Below are positions 7,828 to 16,834 of a stretch of 64,000 nucleotides of DNA, piece after piece. Every line of letters begins with the position of its first letter. Within the stretch, counting starts at the first letter, position 1. The translations under genes and the position numbers were made by a program. The notes beneath the pieces were generated by a model. That model was not told where the DNA came from. It saw only the letters and a list, made by a program, of their open reading frames with translations, and searched no databases. Source of the stretch: CAWAYH01 sp963786195 (GTDB lineage: Bacteria; Acidobacteriota; Vicinamibacteria; Vicinamibacterales; 2-12-FULL-66-21); contig CAWAYH010000011.1 of NCBI GenBank assembly GCA_963786195.1, positions 248,001 to 312,000 on the forward strand, written 5' to 3'.

Positions 7828-8397
7828 TCACTGGATCACCCACAGCCGCGTGCGATCGAGCGGAACCTCGATGCCGGAATGCCAGACCGGCTTCGGGCCC
7901 GCGCGCACCTGCAGATCGTACACGCCGGCGGGGACGACGAAGAGTACGTAGGTCAGCCCGATGACCGGCATGGCCGCGGTCTTGTTGTGGTTGCCGGCCT
8001 CGTGCAGCGCGACGTCAGGCCGGGGCGCGTCGCCGCCACGGACCTGGAGAGCGCCGAATCCGTTCTTGAAGTTGACGACTTCGAGATGGTGGCCGTGCTC
8101 GTCCGGGTAGGCCATCACGACCAGCCGTTGCGCCCACCGGATATTGAGCACGCGTCCCTCGCGCTCGTGGATCGCCTGCACATCATAGATGCCGGGCGGG
8201 ACCTGTACCTGGACGCGGCCGCCCTCGGCACTCGACTGCGCCAGCGGGTCCGACCGTTCGCCCGCACGGTGCACGGTGACGCGCGTCTGCGACGTCACCT
8301 CCTCCGATCCGTTGAACACGCGGAGCTCCAGAGTCACGGGCGCCGCAGGCGGACCCTGGGCCAGCCATGTCAGCGCGAGGAGGAGGCCGCGCCACAT
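7828..8397 (-). CDS. Secreted protein of unknown function with beta-sandwich character
   Basis: About 189 residues. MWRGLLLALTWLAQGPPAAP is a signal peptide. Behind it are alternating short strands and turns such as VTLELRVFNGSEEV, VQVPPGIYDVQAIHEREG and VVPAGVYDLQVRAG. The repeated PxGxYDVQ/DLQ phrase resembles PEGA or carboxypeptidase-regulatory-like surface domains. ATG 8397 is preferred to the ATG three codons upstream because TAAGAT at 8405-8410 sits exactly 7 nt before it. Function unknown. Confidence 0.6.
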   Translation of the reverse strand: MWRGLLLALTWLAQGPPAAPVTLELRVFNGSEEVTSQTRVTVHRAGERSDPLAQSSAEGGRVQVQVPPGIYDVQAIHEREGRVLNIRWAQRLVVMAYPDEHGHHLEVVNFKNGFGALQVRGGDAPRPDVALHEAGNHNKTAAMPVIGLTYVLFVVPAGVYDLQVRAGPKPVWHSGIEVPLDRTRLWVIQ

Positions 8398-8404
8398 GCG
8401 GGGC

Positions 8405-8410
8405 ATCTTA
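8405..8410 (-). promoter_or_regulatory. -10 box (TAAGAT), decides start at 8397
   Basis: On the minus strand TAAGAT plus 7 nt precedes ATG 8397. An alternative ATG at 8406 would overlap this box, so the downstream start is favoured. Confidence 0.45.
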
Positions 8411-8472
8411 GCCCAACCGAGGGACGCGGGATCCGGGAACGGCGTGCCGGATGCTATCGTAGACCGTCAGTA

Positions 8473-9156
8473 ATGGACGTGTATCTTGTTCCCGTCGGCG
8501 CGGATCGGTACGAGTTGTACTGCGAGGTGGCCGACGAGCCGGAAGTCGTCGAGCAGACCGCCCGGCGCGGGTTTTTCCGCCGACTGGGCGACCGCTTTCG
8601 AGAGATGCTGGCCGAAGCCGAGCGCGATCGCCGTGAGCCGCATCGCGACACGCCGCACAAAGGCTGGATCGCGCGCGGCAAGGCACGTCTCATGCGCTGG
8701 GTAGCCGAGAGCATCGCCGAGCAGCGGCTCCTCTGGCACCTGCGCGGGCAGACCGACGCTCGCCTTTTCTATCCCGACGATCTGGACGATGCGAAGGCCA
8801 ACGCGATTCTGCGGGCGCAGCTCGGACGCGATTACGACAAGCACCGATTCTGGCTCACGCTCGACGCGCTGGGCCTGATCGCGTCGGGCCTGCTGATGCT
8901 CGTGCCCGGCCCCAACGTGCTCGCCTACTACTTTGCGTTCCGTGTCGTCGGGCACTATTTCTCGCTCCGCGGCGCCCGCCAGGGGCTGATGAACGTCCGG
9001 TGGGTGGCCGAGAAGAGCGGGCCGCTCTCGGAATTGCGCACCGCGATCGGCCTCGCGCCCGATATGCGAACCCGTCACGTCCACGACGTCGCGGCGCGGC
9101 TGCGGCTCGAACATCTGGCCAGCTTTTTCGAACGCACCGCGATTCAAGCGTCCTGA
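8473..9156 (+). CDS. Mitochondrial K+/H+ exchange-related family protein
   Basis: A 227-residue protein. The N-terminus VYLVPVGADRYELYCEV and the central basic helix region (RRGFFRRLGDRFREML) match the family named after yeast mitochondrial K+/H+ exchange-related proteins. A hydrophobic hairpin follows in the second half (FWLTLDALGLIASGLLMLVP ending at PGPN), typical of the family. No transport activity is shown for bacterial members. The ATG at 8473 is the first start after the divergent upstream gene. Confidence 0.65.
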   Translation: MDVYLVPVGADRYELYCEVADEPEVVEQTARRGFFRRLGDRFREMLAEAERDRREPHRDTPHKGWIARGKARLMRWVAESIAEQRLLWHLRGQTDARLFYPDDLDDAKANAILRAQLGRDYDKHRFWLTLDALGLIASGLLMLVPGPNVLAYYFAFRVVGHYFSLRGARQGLMNVRWVAEKSGPLSELRTAIGLAPDMRTRHVHDVAARLRLEHLASFFERTAIQAS

Positions 9157-9203
9157 GTCCGGCCGCGTCGAGTCGGTGAGGCCGAGTCCTGAGCCAGCTC
9201 TTT

Positions 9204-10247
9204 GTGCGATACTTCGAACACACGTTGAAACTTCAGGACATCGCCACGCGTTTGGGATGCCGTCTCGAAGGAGACGGCGCGACCGAGATTCATGGCGTCG
9301 CGGGCATCGAGCATGCCAGGCCGGGCGACCTCACGTTCTTCAACAACTCCAAGTACGTCGGTGCACTGCGCACGACACGCGCGTCGGCGGTCATCCTCGG
9401 TGACCAGTCCGAGCCCGCGCCGTGCGCCATGCTGCGCGTGTCGCATCCGTATCTCGCGTTCGCGCAGGCCGTCGAACTGTTTGCCGATCCCTGGCGTCCT
9501 CCCGCGGGCGTTCACCCGCTCGCGTGGCTCGGCAACGACGTGGTCCTCGGGCCGGACGTTTCCATCGGTCCGTTCGCGGCGATCGGTGACGGCGTTCGTA
9601 TCGGCGCGCGGACGATTGTTCACCCGCATGCGATCATCAGCCGCCACGCAGAGCTGGGTGACGACTGCGTGCTGCACTCGCGGGTGTCGATCCGCGAGCG
9701 CGTTCGCATCGGCCATCGCGTGATCGTTCAGGACGGCGCGGTCGTCGGCAGCGACGGCTTCGGCTTCGCGCGGCGACCCGACGGCTCACACCACAAGATT
9801 CCCCAGATCGGCGGCGTGGTCATCGAAGACGACGTCGAGATCGGCGCCAACAGTACGATCGATCGTCCGGCCGTCGGTGAGACGCGCATCGGCGCCGGCA
9901 CGAAGATCGACAACCTCGTGCAGATCGCGCACGGGGTGACGGTCGGCCGCAACGTTCTGCTGGCGTCACAGGTCGGTGTCGCCGGCAGCGTCACCATCGA
10001 AGACAACGTGATGCTCGCCGGCCAGGTCGGCGTGGCCGGTCACATCACGCTCGGCAAGGGCGTCGTCGCGACCGCGCAGACCGGCATTCCGAACTCGGTC
10101 GAAGCCGGCGCGTTGATCTCGGGGTACCCGGCGATTCCCAATCGCGAATGGCTGAAGTCGTCCGCGGTCTTTCGAAAACTTCCGGAGCTGAAGAAGCTCG
10201 TGGCGGACCTCGAGCGGCGAATAGAGGAGCTGGAGAATATGCCATAA
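9204..10247 (+). CDS. lpxD: UDP-3-O-acylglucosamine N-acyltransferase
   Basis: LpxD adds the second acyl chain in lipid A synthesis. The N-terminal uridine-binding domain (LKLQDIATRLGCRLEGDG, PGDLTFFNNSKY) is followed by a left-handed beta-helix of hexapeptide repeats from about residue 105 to 310, with the catalytic His in DNLVQIAHGV. The C-terminal helix contains ELKKLVADLERRIEELE. The start is uncertain: GTG 9204 gives 347 residues, while TTG 9225 would start at the usual LpxD N-terminus. lpxB lies 3.6 kb downstream on the same strand. Confidence 0.93.
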   Translation: MRYFEHTLKLQDIATRLGCRLEGDGATEIHGVAGIEHARPGDLTFFNNSKYVGALRTTRASAVILGDQSEPAPCAMLRVSHPYLAFAQAVELFADPWRPPAGVHPLAWLGNDVVLGPDVSIGPFAAIGDGVRIGARTIVHPHAIISRHAELGDDCVLHSRVSIRERVRIGHRVIVQDGAVVGSDGFGFARRPDGSHHKIPQIGGVVIEDDVEIGANSTIDRPAVGETRIGAGTKIDNLVQIAHGVTVGRNVLLASQVGVAGSVTIEDNVMLAGQVGVAGHITLGKGVVATAQTGIPNSVEAGALISGYPAIPNREWLKSSAVFRKLPELKKLVADLERRIEELENMP

Positions 10248-10258
10248 TCGACCATCCC

Positions 10259-11644
10259 ATGCCTGCCAGTCTTCGTCGCGTCAACCTCCACTCCAGACGA
10301 GGGATCGCGGCGCTGCTCGCGATTGCCGGGCTGCTCCTGATCGAACCGGTGCCAGGCGCGTCCGTCCGGCCGCCGAAACTGGACTACAGCATGACGACCC
10401 TCGCGAACGGCCTCAAGGTCGTGCTGCTCGAGGATCACTCCACGCCGATCGTGCACACCGAGATCTGGTACCACGTCGGCTCGAAGAACGAGAAGAAGGG
10501 CAAGACCGGGTTCGCGCATCTCTTCGAGCACATGATGTTCAAGGGATCGAAGAACGTCGAGCCCGAGGGACATCCATCCTGGATCTCGAGCGTGGGCGGC
10601 CAGAGCAATGCCTACACGGACGAGGACTCGACGGTGTTCTGGCAGACGACGCCCGCGCAGTACCTCCCGCTGGTGCTCTGGCTCGAGGCCGATCGCATGG
10701 CCACGCTCCGCATCGACGAGCGCGTGTTCAAGACCGAGCGCGAGGTCGTGAAGGAAGAACGGCGGATGCGGGTGGAGAATCAGCCGTACGGCCGCCTGAA
10801 CGAAATCATCTACGACCAGGCGTTCACCGTGCACCCGTACAAGTACCCGACCATCGGGAGCATGGCGGACCTCGAGGCCGCCTCGATCGACGACGTCCGT
10901 GATTTCTTCAGGACGTACTACGTGCCCGAGAACGCGACGCTGGTCATCGTCGGCGACTTCGACTCGAAGGACGCGCTGAAACTGGTGAATCAATATCTCG
11001 GCCGCGTGCCGAAGTCCGATCACCGCGTACCGCGCGACATTCAAATGGAACCGCCGCAGGTGAAGGAACGGCGCGTCCGTGTGGAGGACGCCGTTCCGCT
11101 CCCGGCCGTCGTGGTGGCGCACCACATCACCTTCGATGGCCACCCCGACGCGTATCCGCTCCACGTGGCCGCGAAAGTCCTCTCGGACGGGCAGAGCTCG
11201 CGGATCTATCGCCGGATCGTCTACGAGAAGCAGATTGCGCTGACGGCGTTCGGCCAGGGCAACCTCATCGAGCATCCGAACCTGTTCTACGCGGTGGCCA
11301 TCGTGCAGCGCGGTCGCACGCCGGAGGAAGTCGTCGACGCGTTGATTGCGGAGCTGGACCGCCTGAAGGCCGAGCCGATCACGCCCGCCGAGCTTCAGCA
11401 GGCCAAGAACCAGTGGGCGCGCGACTACGTGCTCACCCGGGAATCGGACCGGGACAAGGCCCGTCACCTGGGCCACGCCGCGGTGATCCACAACGACATC
11501 ACGACGGCTGACGGCGAGTTCGACCTGTTCATGAACGTGACCGCGGCCGACATCCAGCGCGTCGCGAAGACCTACTTCACCTCGGAAAACCGCCTGGTGG
11601 TGACCATCATGCCGAAGGGGTCGGGAAGCGGGGGCGCGCGATGA
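10259..11644 (+). CDS. M16B zinc metallopeptidase, active subunit
   Basis: A 461-residue exported M16 (insulinase/processing-peptidase family) protein. A signal peptide spans about residues 1-35. The inverted zinc motif is present as HLFEHMMFKG, and the third ligand Glu lies in FKTEREVVKEERRM about 75 residues later. The C-terminal half is the M16_C domain (LSDGQSSRIYRRIVYEKQIA). The ATGA overlap with the next gene, which lacks the zinc motif, indicates an active/inactive heterodimer of the M16B type. Substrates are probably periplasmic peptides. The start codon is 11 nt after the lpxD stop. Confidence 0.88.
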   Translation: MPASLRRVNLHSRRGIAALLAIAGLLLIEPVPGASVRPPKLDYSMTTLANGLKVVLLEDHSTPIVHTEIWYHVGSKNEKKGKTGFAHLFEHMMFKGSKNVEPEGHPSWISSVGGQSNAYTDEDSTVFWQTTPAQYLPLVLWLEADRMATLRIDERVFKTEREVVKEERRMRVENQPYGRLNEIIYDQAFTVHPYKYPTIGSMADLEAASIDDVRDFFRTYYVPENATLVIVGDFDSKDALKLVNQYLGRVPKSDHRVPRDIQMEPPQVKERRVRVEDAVPLPAVVVAHHITFDGHPDAYPLHVAAKVLSDGQSSRIYRRIVYEKQIALTAFGQGNLIEHPNLFYAVAIVQRGRTPEEVVDALIAELDRLKAEPITPAELQQAKNQWARDYVLTRESDRDKARHLGHAAVIHNDITTADGEFDLFMNVTAADIQRVAKTYFTSENRLVVTIMPKGSGSGGAR

Positions 11645-13864
11645 CGCGCCGAATCCGATCCGCCGCGCCGATCGCGGTCCTGATGCTCGTGCTTGCGTCA
11701 CGAGTCCTCGCGCAGGTCCCCGACTGGCCCACCGAGCGTCCCCCGGGGCCGCTGGCCGCGCGCGAGGTCAAGTTTCCGCCGTATCAGTTCCGCACGTTGT
11801 CCAACGGCCTGCAGGTGATTGCGGTCTCGCATCACGAGCAGCCCGCCGTCAGCCTGCGGCTCATCATCCGGTCCGGCGCGGCGCAGGATCCGGCGAAGAA
11901 GCCCGGCGTGGCGACGCTCACCGCGGCGCTCCTGGATCAGGGCACGACGACCAAGAACGCCGAACAGATTGCGCAGGCGATCGATTCGATCGGCGGCTTG
12001 ATGGGCACGGGCGCGAGCAGCGACCTGACGTCCATTCAGGCCAGCGTGATGAAGGACAGCCTGGCGCTCGGCCTCGATCTCGTGGCCGACCTGGCCAGGA
12101 ACCCGAAGTTCGCGCCCGAGGAAATCGAACGTCAGCGTCAGCAGGTTCTGTCCGGGTTGAAGGTCGGTTACGAGGATCCGGACTACATCGCCGGCATGGT
12201 CTTCGATCGTCTCGTGTACGGATTCCATCCGTACGGCCGGCCGGACGCGGGCACGCCCGAGTCGATCGCGAGCATCACGCGCGACGATCTCGTCGCGTTC
12301 CACAAGGCGTGGTTCGGCGCGAACAACGCGATTCTCGCCATCGTCGGCGACGTCACCCATGAGGAGGCGTTCGCCGGCGCCGAACGCGCGTTCGGCAAAT
12401 GGGGCCGCTCGCAGACCACCGCGCAGAAACCCGTCGACCCGCCGGCGCCAACGCGCCGGCTGGTCGTGATCGATCGTCCGGGCGCGGTGCAGACCGAGAT
12501 CCGCGTCGGCAACATCGCGCTTCCGCGGAAGCACAAGGATTTTCTGGCGCTCGATCTCGCCGTCAACATTCTCGGCGGCGAAGGCGGCAACCGGCTTCAC
12601 CGCGTCCTCCGTTCCGAGCGGGGCCTGACCTACGGCGCGTCGGCCGACATCAACGCGCTCAACGACACCGGCAACATCGTGGCGGATACCGACACGCGGT
12701 CCGAGACGACGGGCGAAGCGCTTCGCCTGATCGTGGACGAGTTCTGGCGTCTCCAGCGGCAGCGCGTGCAGGAGCGGGAGCTCGCCGACGCCCAGGCGTA
12801 TCTCACCGGCAGCTTTCCGCTGACCATCGAGACGCCTGGCGCGATCGCGCTCCAGGTGCTCCACGCCGTGTTCTATGGCCTCGACCTCAACGAGCTGCAG
12901 AACTATCGCGAGCGCGTCAACGCCATCACGCCGGACGACATCCAGCGGATCGCGCGCGAGTACTTCAAGCCCGATCGCCTCGCGATCGTGCTCGTCGGTG
13001 ATGCCTCGGTGTTCGCGAAACAGCTGCCGGGCGCCGGCTTCGAACAGTTCGATCGCATTCCGCTCGCCGAACTGGACCTCGGATCGGCCGATCTCCGGAG
13101 GCACGCGCCGGGAGGTGGCCGGATGCTTCCGGCGTCATACCCGCTGCCCGCCGCCCGGCAGGCCGCGCCTGTGGCGCCATCCAACGCCTCCGTTCGCGAC
13201 CTGGTCCTGCGGGCCGTCCAGGCAAAGGGTGGACTGGAGAAGCTGCGATCGATTCGCACTGTGAAAGCGTCGTCGACGATGACGGTGATCAAGGGATCTG
13301 AGGGCTCGATCGATCTGCCGACGACGACCTACGTCCAGTATCCCGGCTCGTTTCGCCTGGATGTCGAGATGCCGTCCGGCCCGCTCGTCGAGGTGTTTCA
13401 CCACGGCGAGTACTGGCTTCGCGAGTCCGGCACCGTGCGCAGCGCCCCCGCCAAGTTCGTCGAGGAGATACGTGCGCGCGTGCAGCGCGACTCTATCGGC
13501 CTCTTGCTGGCGCTCGTCGACGGGAAAGTGTCGGCGGCGCGGGGCCCGGACCTGACGAGGGGAGGGCGGAGCCTCGCGGCGCTGGTCGTCAGCGGCGTGC
13601 GGCCCGTCACGGTTCTGATCGATCCGGTCTCGGGGGTCATCCATGGCCAGCAGGTACGAGCTGTACGGCAATCTGCTGCCGAAGGCGGCCGATGGCGGCA
13701 TGATCGCGGAAGAGCAGTTCTCGGACTACCGTGATGTGAATGGTCTCCAGGTCGCCTTTACCGCCGTCGTCACACAGTCCGGCCAGCCGTTCATCCGGCG
13801 TCACGTGCGCACGTTCGAATACAACGTTCCCCTCGATCCCGCACTGTTCGTCCGCCCGAGCTGA
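11641..13864 (+). CDS. M16B peptidase-like subunit lacking the zinc motif, with extra C-terminal domain (one frame break)
   Basis: A secreted partner of the upstream M16 protein. At the position of HxxEH it has AAQDPAKKPGVATLTAALLD, so zinc is not bound. The C-terminal half keeps RSERGLTYGA, the Arg/Tyr region used by the non-catalytic subunit to hold substrate. After about residue 500 there is an additional domain resembling outer-membrane lipoprotein-sorting folds, ending EEQFSDYRDVNGLQVAF and FVRPS. The frame shifts near 13652; deleting A13652 gives HGQRYELYGN and restores one reading frame. The whole is about 740 residues. Confidence 0.8.
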
Positions 13865-13897
13865 TCGGAAGGCGTCGGCCGAGAGCGAGGCGGCAGC

Positions 13898-15049
13898 GTG
13901 AGCAGAAACCTGCGCGTGATGGTCTCCTGCGGCGAACCGTCGGGCGACCTGTACGCCGCCGCGCTCGCGCGGGAAATCCTCGCCATCGACCCATCGGCGG
14001 AAATCCGGGGATTCGGCAGCGCGCGGCTGCGCGAGGCCGGCGCCACCCTGGTCGGTGATTTCAAGGGTCTCTCCGTCACGGGCCTCGTCGAGGTCGCGCG
14101 CGTCCTGCCACGCACCTACGCCATGTACCGGCGACTGCTCGCCGACGCAGCGGCCACGCGGCCCGACGTTTTCGTACCGATCGATTTCCCTGACTTCAAC
14201 TTCCGTCTCGCGCGGGCCATTCGGGGACTGGGGATTCCGGTGGCCTACTACATCAGCCCTCAGCTCTGGGCGTGGCGGCCCGGACGGATCGCCACGATGA
14301 AGCGCATCGCGGATCGTGTGCTCGTGATTTTTCCTTTCGAGGAAGACATTTACCGGCGCGCCGCGGTGCCCGTCGAGTGGGTCGGCCATCCGCTGCTCGA
14401 CGTGACGCGCGTCACGGAGCCGCGGGACGCGTTTCTCCGTCGCGTGGGGCTCGATCCCGCCCGGCCTGTGGTCGCTCTCCTGCCAGGCAGCCGTCCGAAC
14501 GAGCTCCGCGCGATCCTGCCAGGATTGATCGCGTCCGCTCGACTGATCCGGGCGGCGCTGCCAGGCACGCAGTTCCTGCTGGCCCGCGCGCCGTATCTGT
14601 CGGACGCGCTGTTTGCCGGCCTCTCGGTCGCCGGCGATCCTCCCGCCGCGATCGTCGAGGGCGCATCCGACGAGGTGCTGGCCTCTGCGAATCTCGCGCT
14701 GCTGGCGTCCGGAACGGCCACGGTGCAGGCGGCGCTGCACGAGTGTCCGATGGTCGTCGTCTATCGAGTGTCGCCGGTGACGTACAAGCTTGGACGCCCC
14801 TTCCTGCAGGTCGACACGTTCGCGATGGTGAATCTCGTCGCCGGCCGGCGGATCGTGCCCGAGTTGATGCAGGACGATTTCACGCCGCAGGCCGTCGCAG
14901 AGCGGGCGCTGGACCTCCTGCGCAATCCGTCGGCCGCGGACGCGATGCGCCGCGACCTGCGCGATGTGATAGCGAAGCTCGGTGAACCCGGCGCCAGCCG
15001 GCGCGCGGCGGAAGCCGTCGTTGCGACGGCGACTTCGCGCCGTGTTTAG
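13898..15049 (+). CDS. lpxB: Lipid-A-disaccharide synthase
   Basis: LpxB, a GT19 glycosyltransferase on the inner face of the inner membrane, joins UDP-diacylglucosamine to lipid X. The 383-residue protein has VSCGEPSGDLYAA at the N-terminus, YYISPQLWAWRPGR, WVGHPLLDV, VVALLPGSRPNELR and SGTATVQAALHECPMVVVYR, all LpxB signatures. The start is GTG 13898. The preceding gene encodes an M16 subunit, so lipid A enzymes bracket a periplasmic peptidase pair on one strand. Confidence 0.92.
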   Translation: MSRNLRVMVSCGEPSGDLYAAALAREILAIDPSAEIRGFGSARLREAGATLVGDFKGLSVTGLVEVARVLPRTYAMYRRLLADAAATRPDVFVPIDFPDFNFRLARAIRGLGIPVAYYISPQLWAWRPGRIATMKRIADRVLVIFPFEEDIYRRAAVPVEWVGHPLLDVTRVTEPRDAFLRRVGLDPARPVVALLPGSRPNELRAILPGLIASARLIRAALPGTQFLLARAPYLSDALFAGLSVAGDPPAAIVEGASDEVLASANLALLASGTATVQAALHECPMVVVYRVSPVTYKLGRPFLQVDTFAMVNLVAGRRIVPELMQDDFTPQAVAERALDLLRNPSAADAMRRDLRDVIAKLGEPGASRRAAEAVVATATSRRV

Positions 15050-15060
15050 AAGCTTCTCAC

Positions 15061-15217
15061 GAACCTGACACTCGATCCCAAGGTGCGAGCGAGCATAGCG
15101 AGCGAGCCACGCGATCGGCCCGCCCTCGCGCCGTAGGCGCTTCGGCGGGTCCACCGTAGCTTCAGCGTAGGCGGAAGCGCGCCGGCGTAGCGGCGCGCGA
15201 GAGCGCGTGTAGGGGAG
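15061..15217. repeat. GC-rich dispersed-type repeat between lpxB and the next operon
   Basis: This 210-bp gap carries no ORF. It contains direct and inverted GAGCGAGC/GCGAGCGAGCC, GCGCCGTAGGCGC and CGGCGTAGCGGCG words and a CTTCAGCGTAGGCGGAAGC phrase, giving strong secondary structure. It has the look of a dispersed intergenic repeat family, but no second copy occurs in this window, so copy number cannot be judged here. Confidence 0.4.
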
Positions 15218-15240
15218 TCCGAGGGGCGAAACCCCTCGGA
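15218..15240. terminator. Perfect 9-bp hairpin downstream of lpxB
   Basis: TCCGAGGGG and CCCCTCGGA pair perfectly around a CGAAA loop. No T-run follows on the plus strand, so it is either a weak terminator, an mRNA-stabilising hairpin or part of the adjacent repeat. Confidence 0.4.
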
Positions 15241-15251
15241 TAGAACTAGAG

Positions 15252-15257
15252 TAGACT
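15252..15257 (+). promoter_or_regulatory. -10 box (TAGACT) of the matrixin operon, leaderless
   Basis: TAGACT is followed by 6 nt and ATG 15264. It lies just after the repeat region, so the three-gene operon has its own promoter. Confidence 0.45.
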
Positions 15258-15263
15258 GCTCGC

Positions 15264-15839
15264 ATGCGTCGCGCAGGTGTATTGATTGCCACTCTTCTCT
15301 TCGCGTCCACGCTCAGCGCCACCGTTCTCCTCCCCGCCGAGTTCCGGGAAATCGTCGCCGGGTCGGAGATCATCGCGCACGTGCGGGTCGTGGACGTCAG
15401 ACCCGAATGGGCAGACGGACGGCGCCGCGTCGACAGCGTCGTGAGCGCCGAGGTCATCACCTACCTGAAGGGCGGATCCGAGCAAACGCTGGAGTTCAAG
15501 GTACCCGGCGGCCAGCTTGGACGCTATCAGACCGTGATGATCGGCGCCCCGGTGTTCAAGCGCGGTGACGAAGCCGTCCTGTTTCTGCGTTCGGGCGACA
15601 GCGGCCAGCTTCCCACCGTGTTCGGGTTGAACCAGGGCGTGTTTCGCGTCCGCGTGGATTCGCGGACCGGGCAAAGCCTGGTGGTTCCGCCGCCCCTGAT
15701 GTCGACGTCGCCGTCGTCGACGTCGTCGACGGCGCAGCTCGTGCGCCGCGGATCGCTCGATCGCCGCCCGCTGCCGGTGAACGCGTTCGGCGCGCGCGTG
15801 CGTGAGGTGATGGCGTCGCAGCCAGGGAGGGCGCGATGA
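15264..15839 (+). CDS. Secreted protein of unknown function, first gene of matrixin operon
   Basis: A 191-residue protein with a signal peptide (MRRAGVLIATLLFASTLSAT). The mature part has a beta-rich body (IIAHVRVVDVRPEWADGR, EVITYLKGGSEQTLEFKVPG, FKRGDEAVLFLRSG) and a Ser/Thr-rich stretch near residue 150. The DEAVLFLR phrase recurs in secreted proteins that accompany matrixin-like peptidases. I do not know the family's function. The stop overlaps the next ATG (ATGA), so it is translated with the peptidase and may be its inhibitor, anchor or substrate. Confidence 0.6.
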   Translation: MRRAGVLIATLLFASTLSATVLLPAEFREIVAGSEIIAHVRVVDVRPEWADGRRRVDSVVSAEVITYLKGGSEQTLEFKVPGGQLGRYQTVMIGAPVFKRGDEAVLFLRSGDSGQLPTVFGLNQGVFRVRVDSRTGQSLVVPPPLMSTSPSSTSSTAQLVRRGSLDRRPLPVNAFGARVREVMASQPGRAR

Positions 15840-16834
15840 GCGCACGCGTCCGCCTCCTGCTGTCGATCCTCGTCGCGCTGCTGGCGGTGGTTCCGGTCGG
15901 CGCGTATCTCAAGCTCGGCGTTCGAGTCAATGGCCGGCTCGACGACCTGCGCTGGCGCCAGTTCCCGGTCCGCTACTTCGTGACGGCTGCCAGCGTGGAC
16001 GCCGTCAATGCGAACCAGCTCGAGGCCGCCGTGACGCGCGCCTTCAGGACGTGGCACGCCGTCGACAGCGCGCAGACGTCCTCTCAGTTCGTCGGCATCA
16101 CCCAATCGAACCCGGTTCGTGGCGATGGATCGACCGTGCTGGGTTTCGTGAGTCAGCCGGCGCAGGACCGGACGCTTGCGGCGACGTCATTCACGCTCGA
16201 CCCGGTCGACGGCCGCATTCTCGAGTCGGACATCTTCTTCAACTCGATCTTTCTCTGGTCGGTATCTGAAGGCGGCACGGCGAACCGGTTCGATGTCGAA
16301 TCGATTGCCGTGCACGAGATCGGCCATCTCCTCGGCCTGTCGCATTCGGCGCTCGGCGAAACGGAGCTCATCGGCGGCGGGCGCCGCGTCATCGCCGCCC
16401 AGTCCGTCATGTTTCCGATCGCATTCACCCGCGGCAACATCGACGATCGGACGCTCAAGGCGGACGACATCGCGGGCATCTCCGATATTTACGGCACGAC
16501 CGAGTTCGACAGCCGCTCCGGCAGCGTCAGCGGCCGCGTCACGAAGAACGGGGCGGGCGTGCTCGGCGCGCACGTCGTGGCCTTCAACCCTCGGACCGGC
16601 AAGCTGGTTGGCGGATTCAGCCTGAACGAGGACGGCGACTTCGTGATCGCAGGCCTCGACCCGGGACCGTACATCCTCCGCGCTGAGCCGCTCGACGATG
16701 GGGACATCAACAGCTTCTTCGACTCGGATACGGACGTCGACGTCAACTTTCAGGTGAAGATCCACGACCGCGTCGTGGCCGTGCCCCGCGGCGGTGGTGC
16801 GAACAACGTCGAAATCAGGGTGAACCCGAAGTGA
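15836..16834 (+). CDS. Secreted matrixin-type (M10) zinc metalloprotease with C-terminal regulatory-like domain
   Basis: A 332-residue exported peptidase. After the signal peptide, the catalytic domain has the metzincin zinc motif HEIGHLLGLSH near residue 160 and a Met-turn SVMFPIAF about 30 residues later. TLKADDIAGISDIYG closes the domain. From about residue 225 a carboxypeptidase-regulatory-like beta-sandwich follows (GSVSGRVTKNGAGVLGAHVV, GDFVIAGLDPGPYILRAEP), probably for surface binding. It overlaps both neighbours by 4 nt within one operon. Confidence 0.85.
   Translation: MSARVRLLLSILVALLAVVPVGAYLKLGVRVNGRLDDLRWRQFPVRYFVTAASVDAVNANQLEAAVTRAFRTWHAVDSAQTSSQFVGITQSNPVRGDGSTVLGFVSQPAQDRTLAATSFTLDPVDGRILESDIFFNSIFLWSVSEGGTANRFDVESIAVHEIGHLLGLSHSALGETELIGGGRRVIAAQSVMFPIAFTRGNIDDRTLKADDIAGISDIYGTTEFDSRSGSVSGRVTKNGAGVLGAHVVAFNPRTGKLVGGFSLNEDGDFVIAGLDPGPYILRAEPLDDGDINSFFDSDTDVDVNFQVKIHDRVVAVPRGGGANNVEIRVNPK

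Noticed and set aside
13637..15460. A long minus-strand open frame of about 600 codons opposite lpxB and the M16 subunit
   Set aside because: The translation is Arg/His/Asp-rich without family motifs, while the plus strand carries clear lpxB signatures. Such frames are common shadows in GC-rich DNA.
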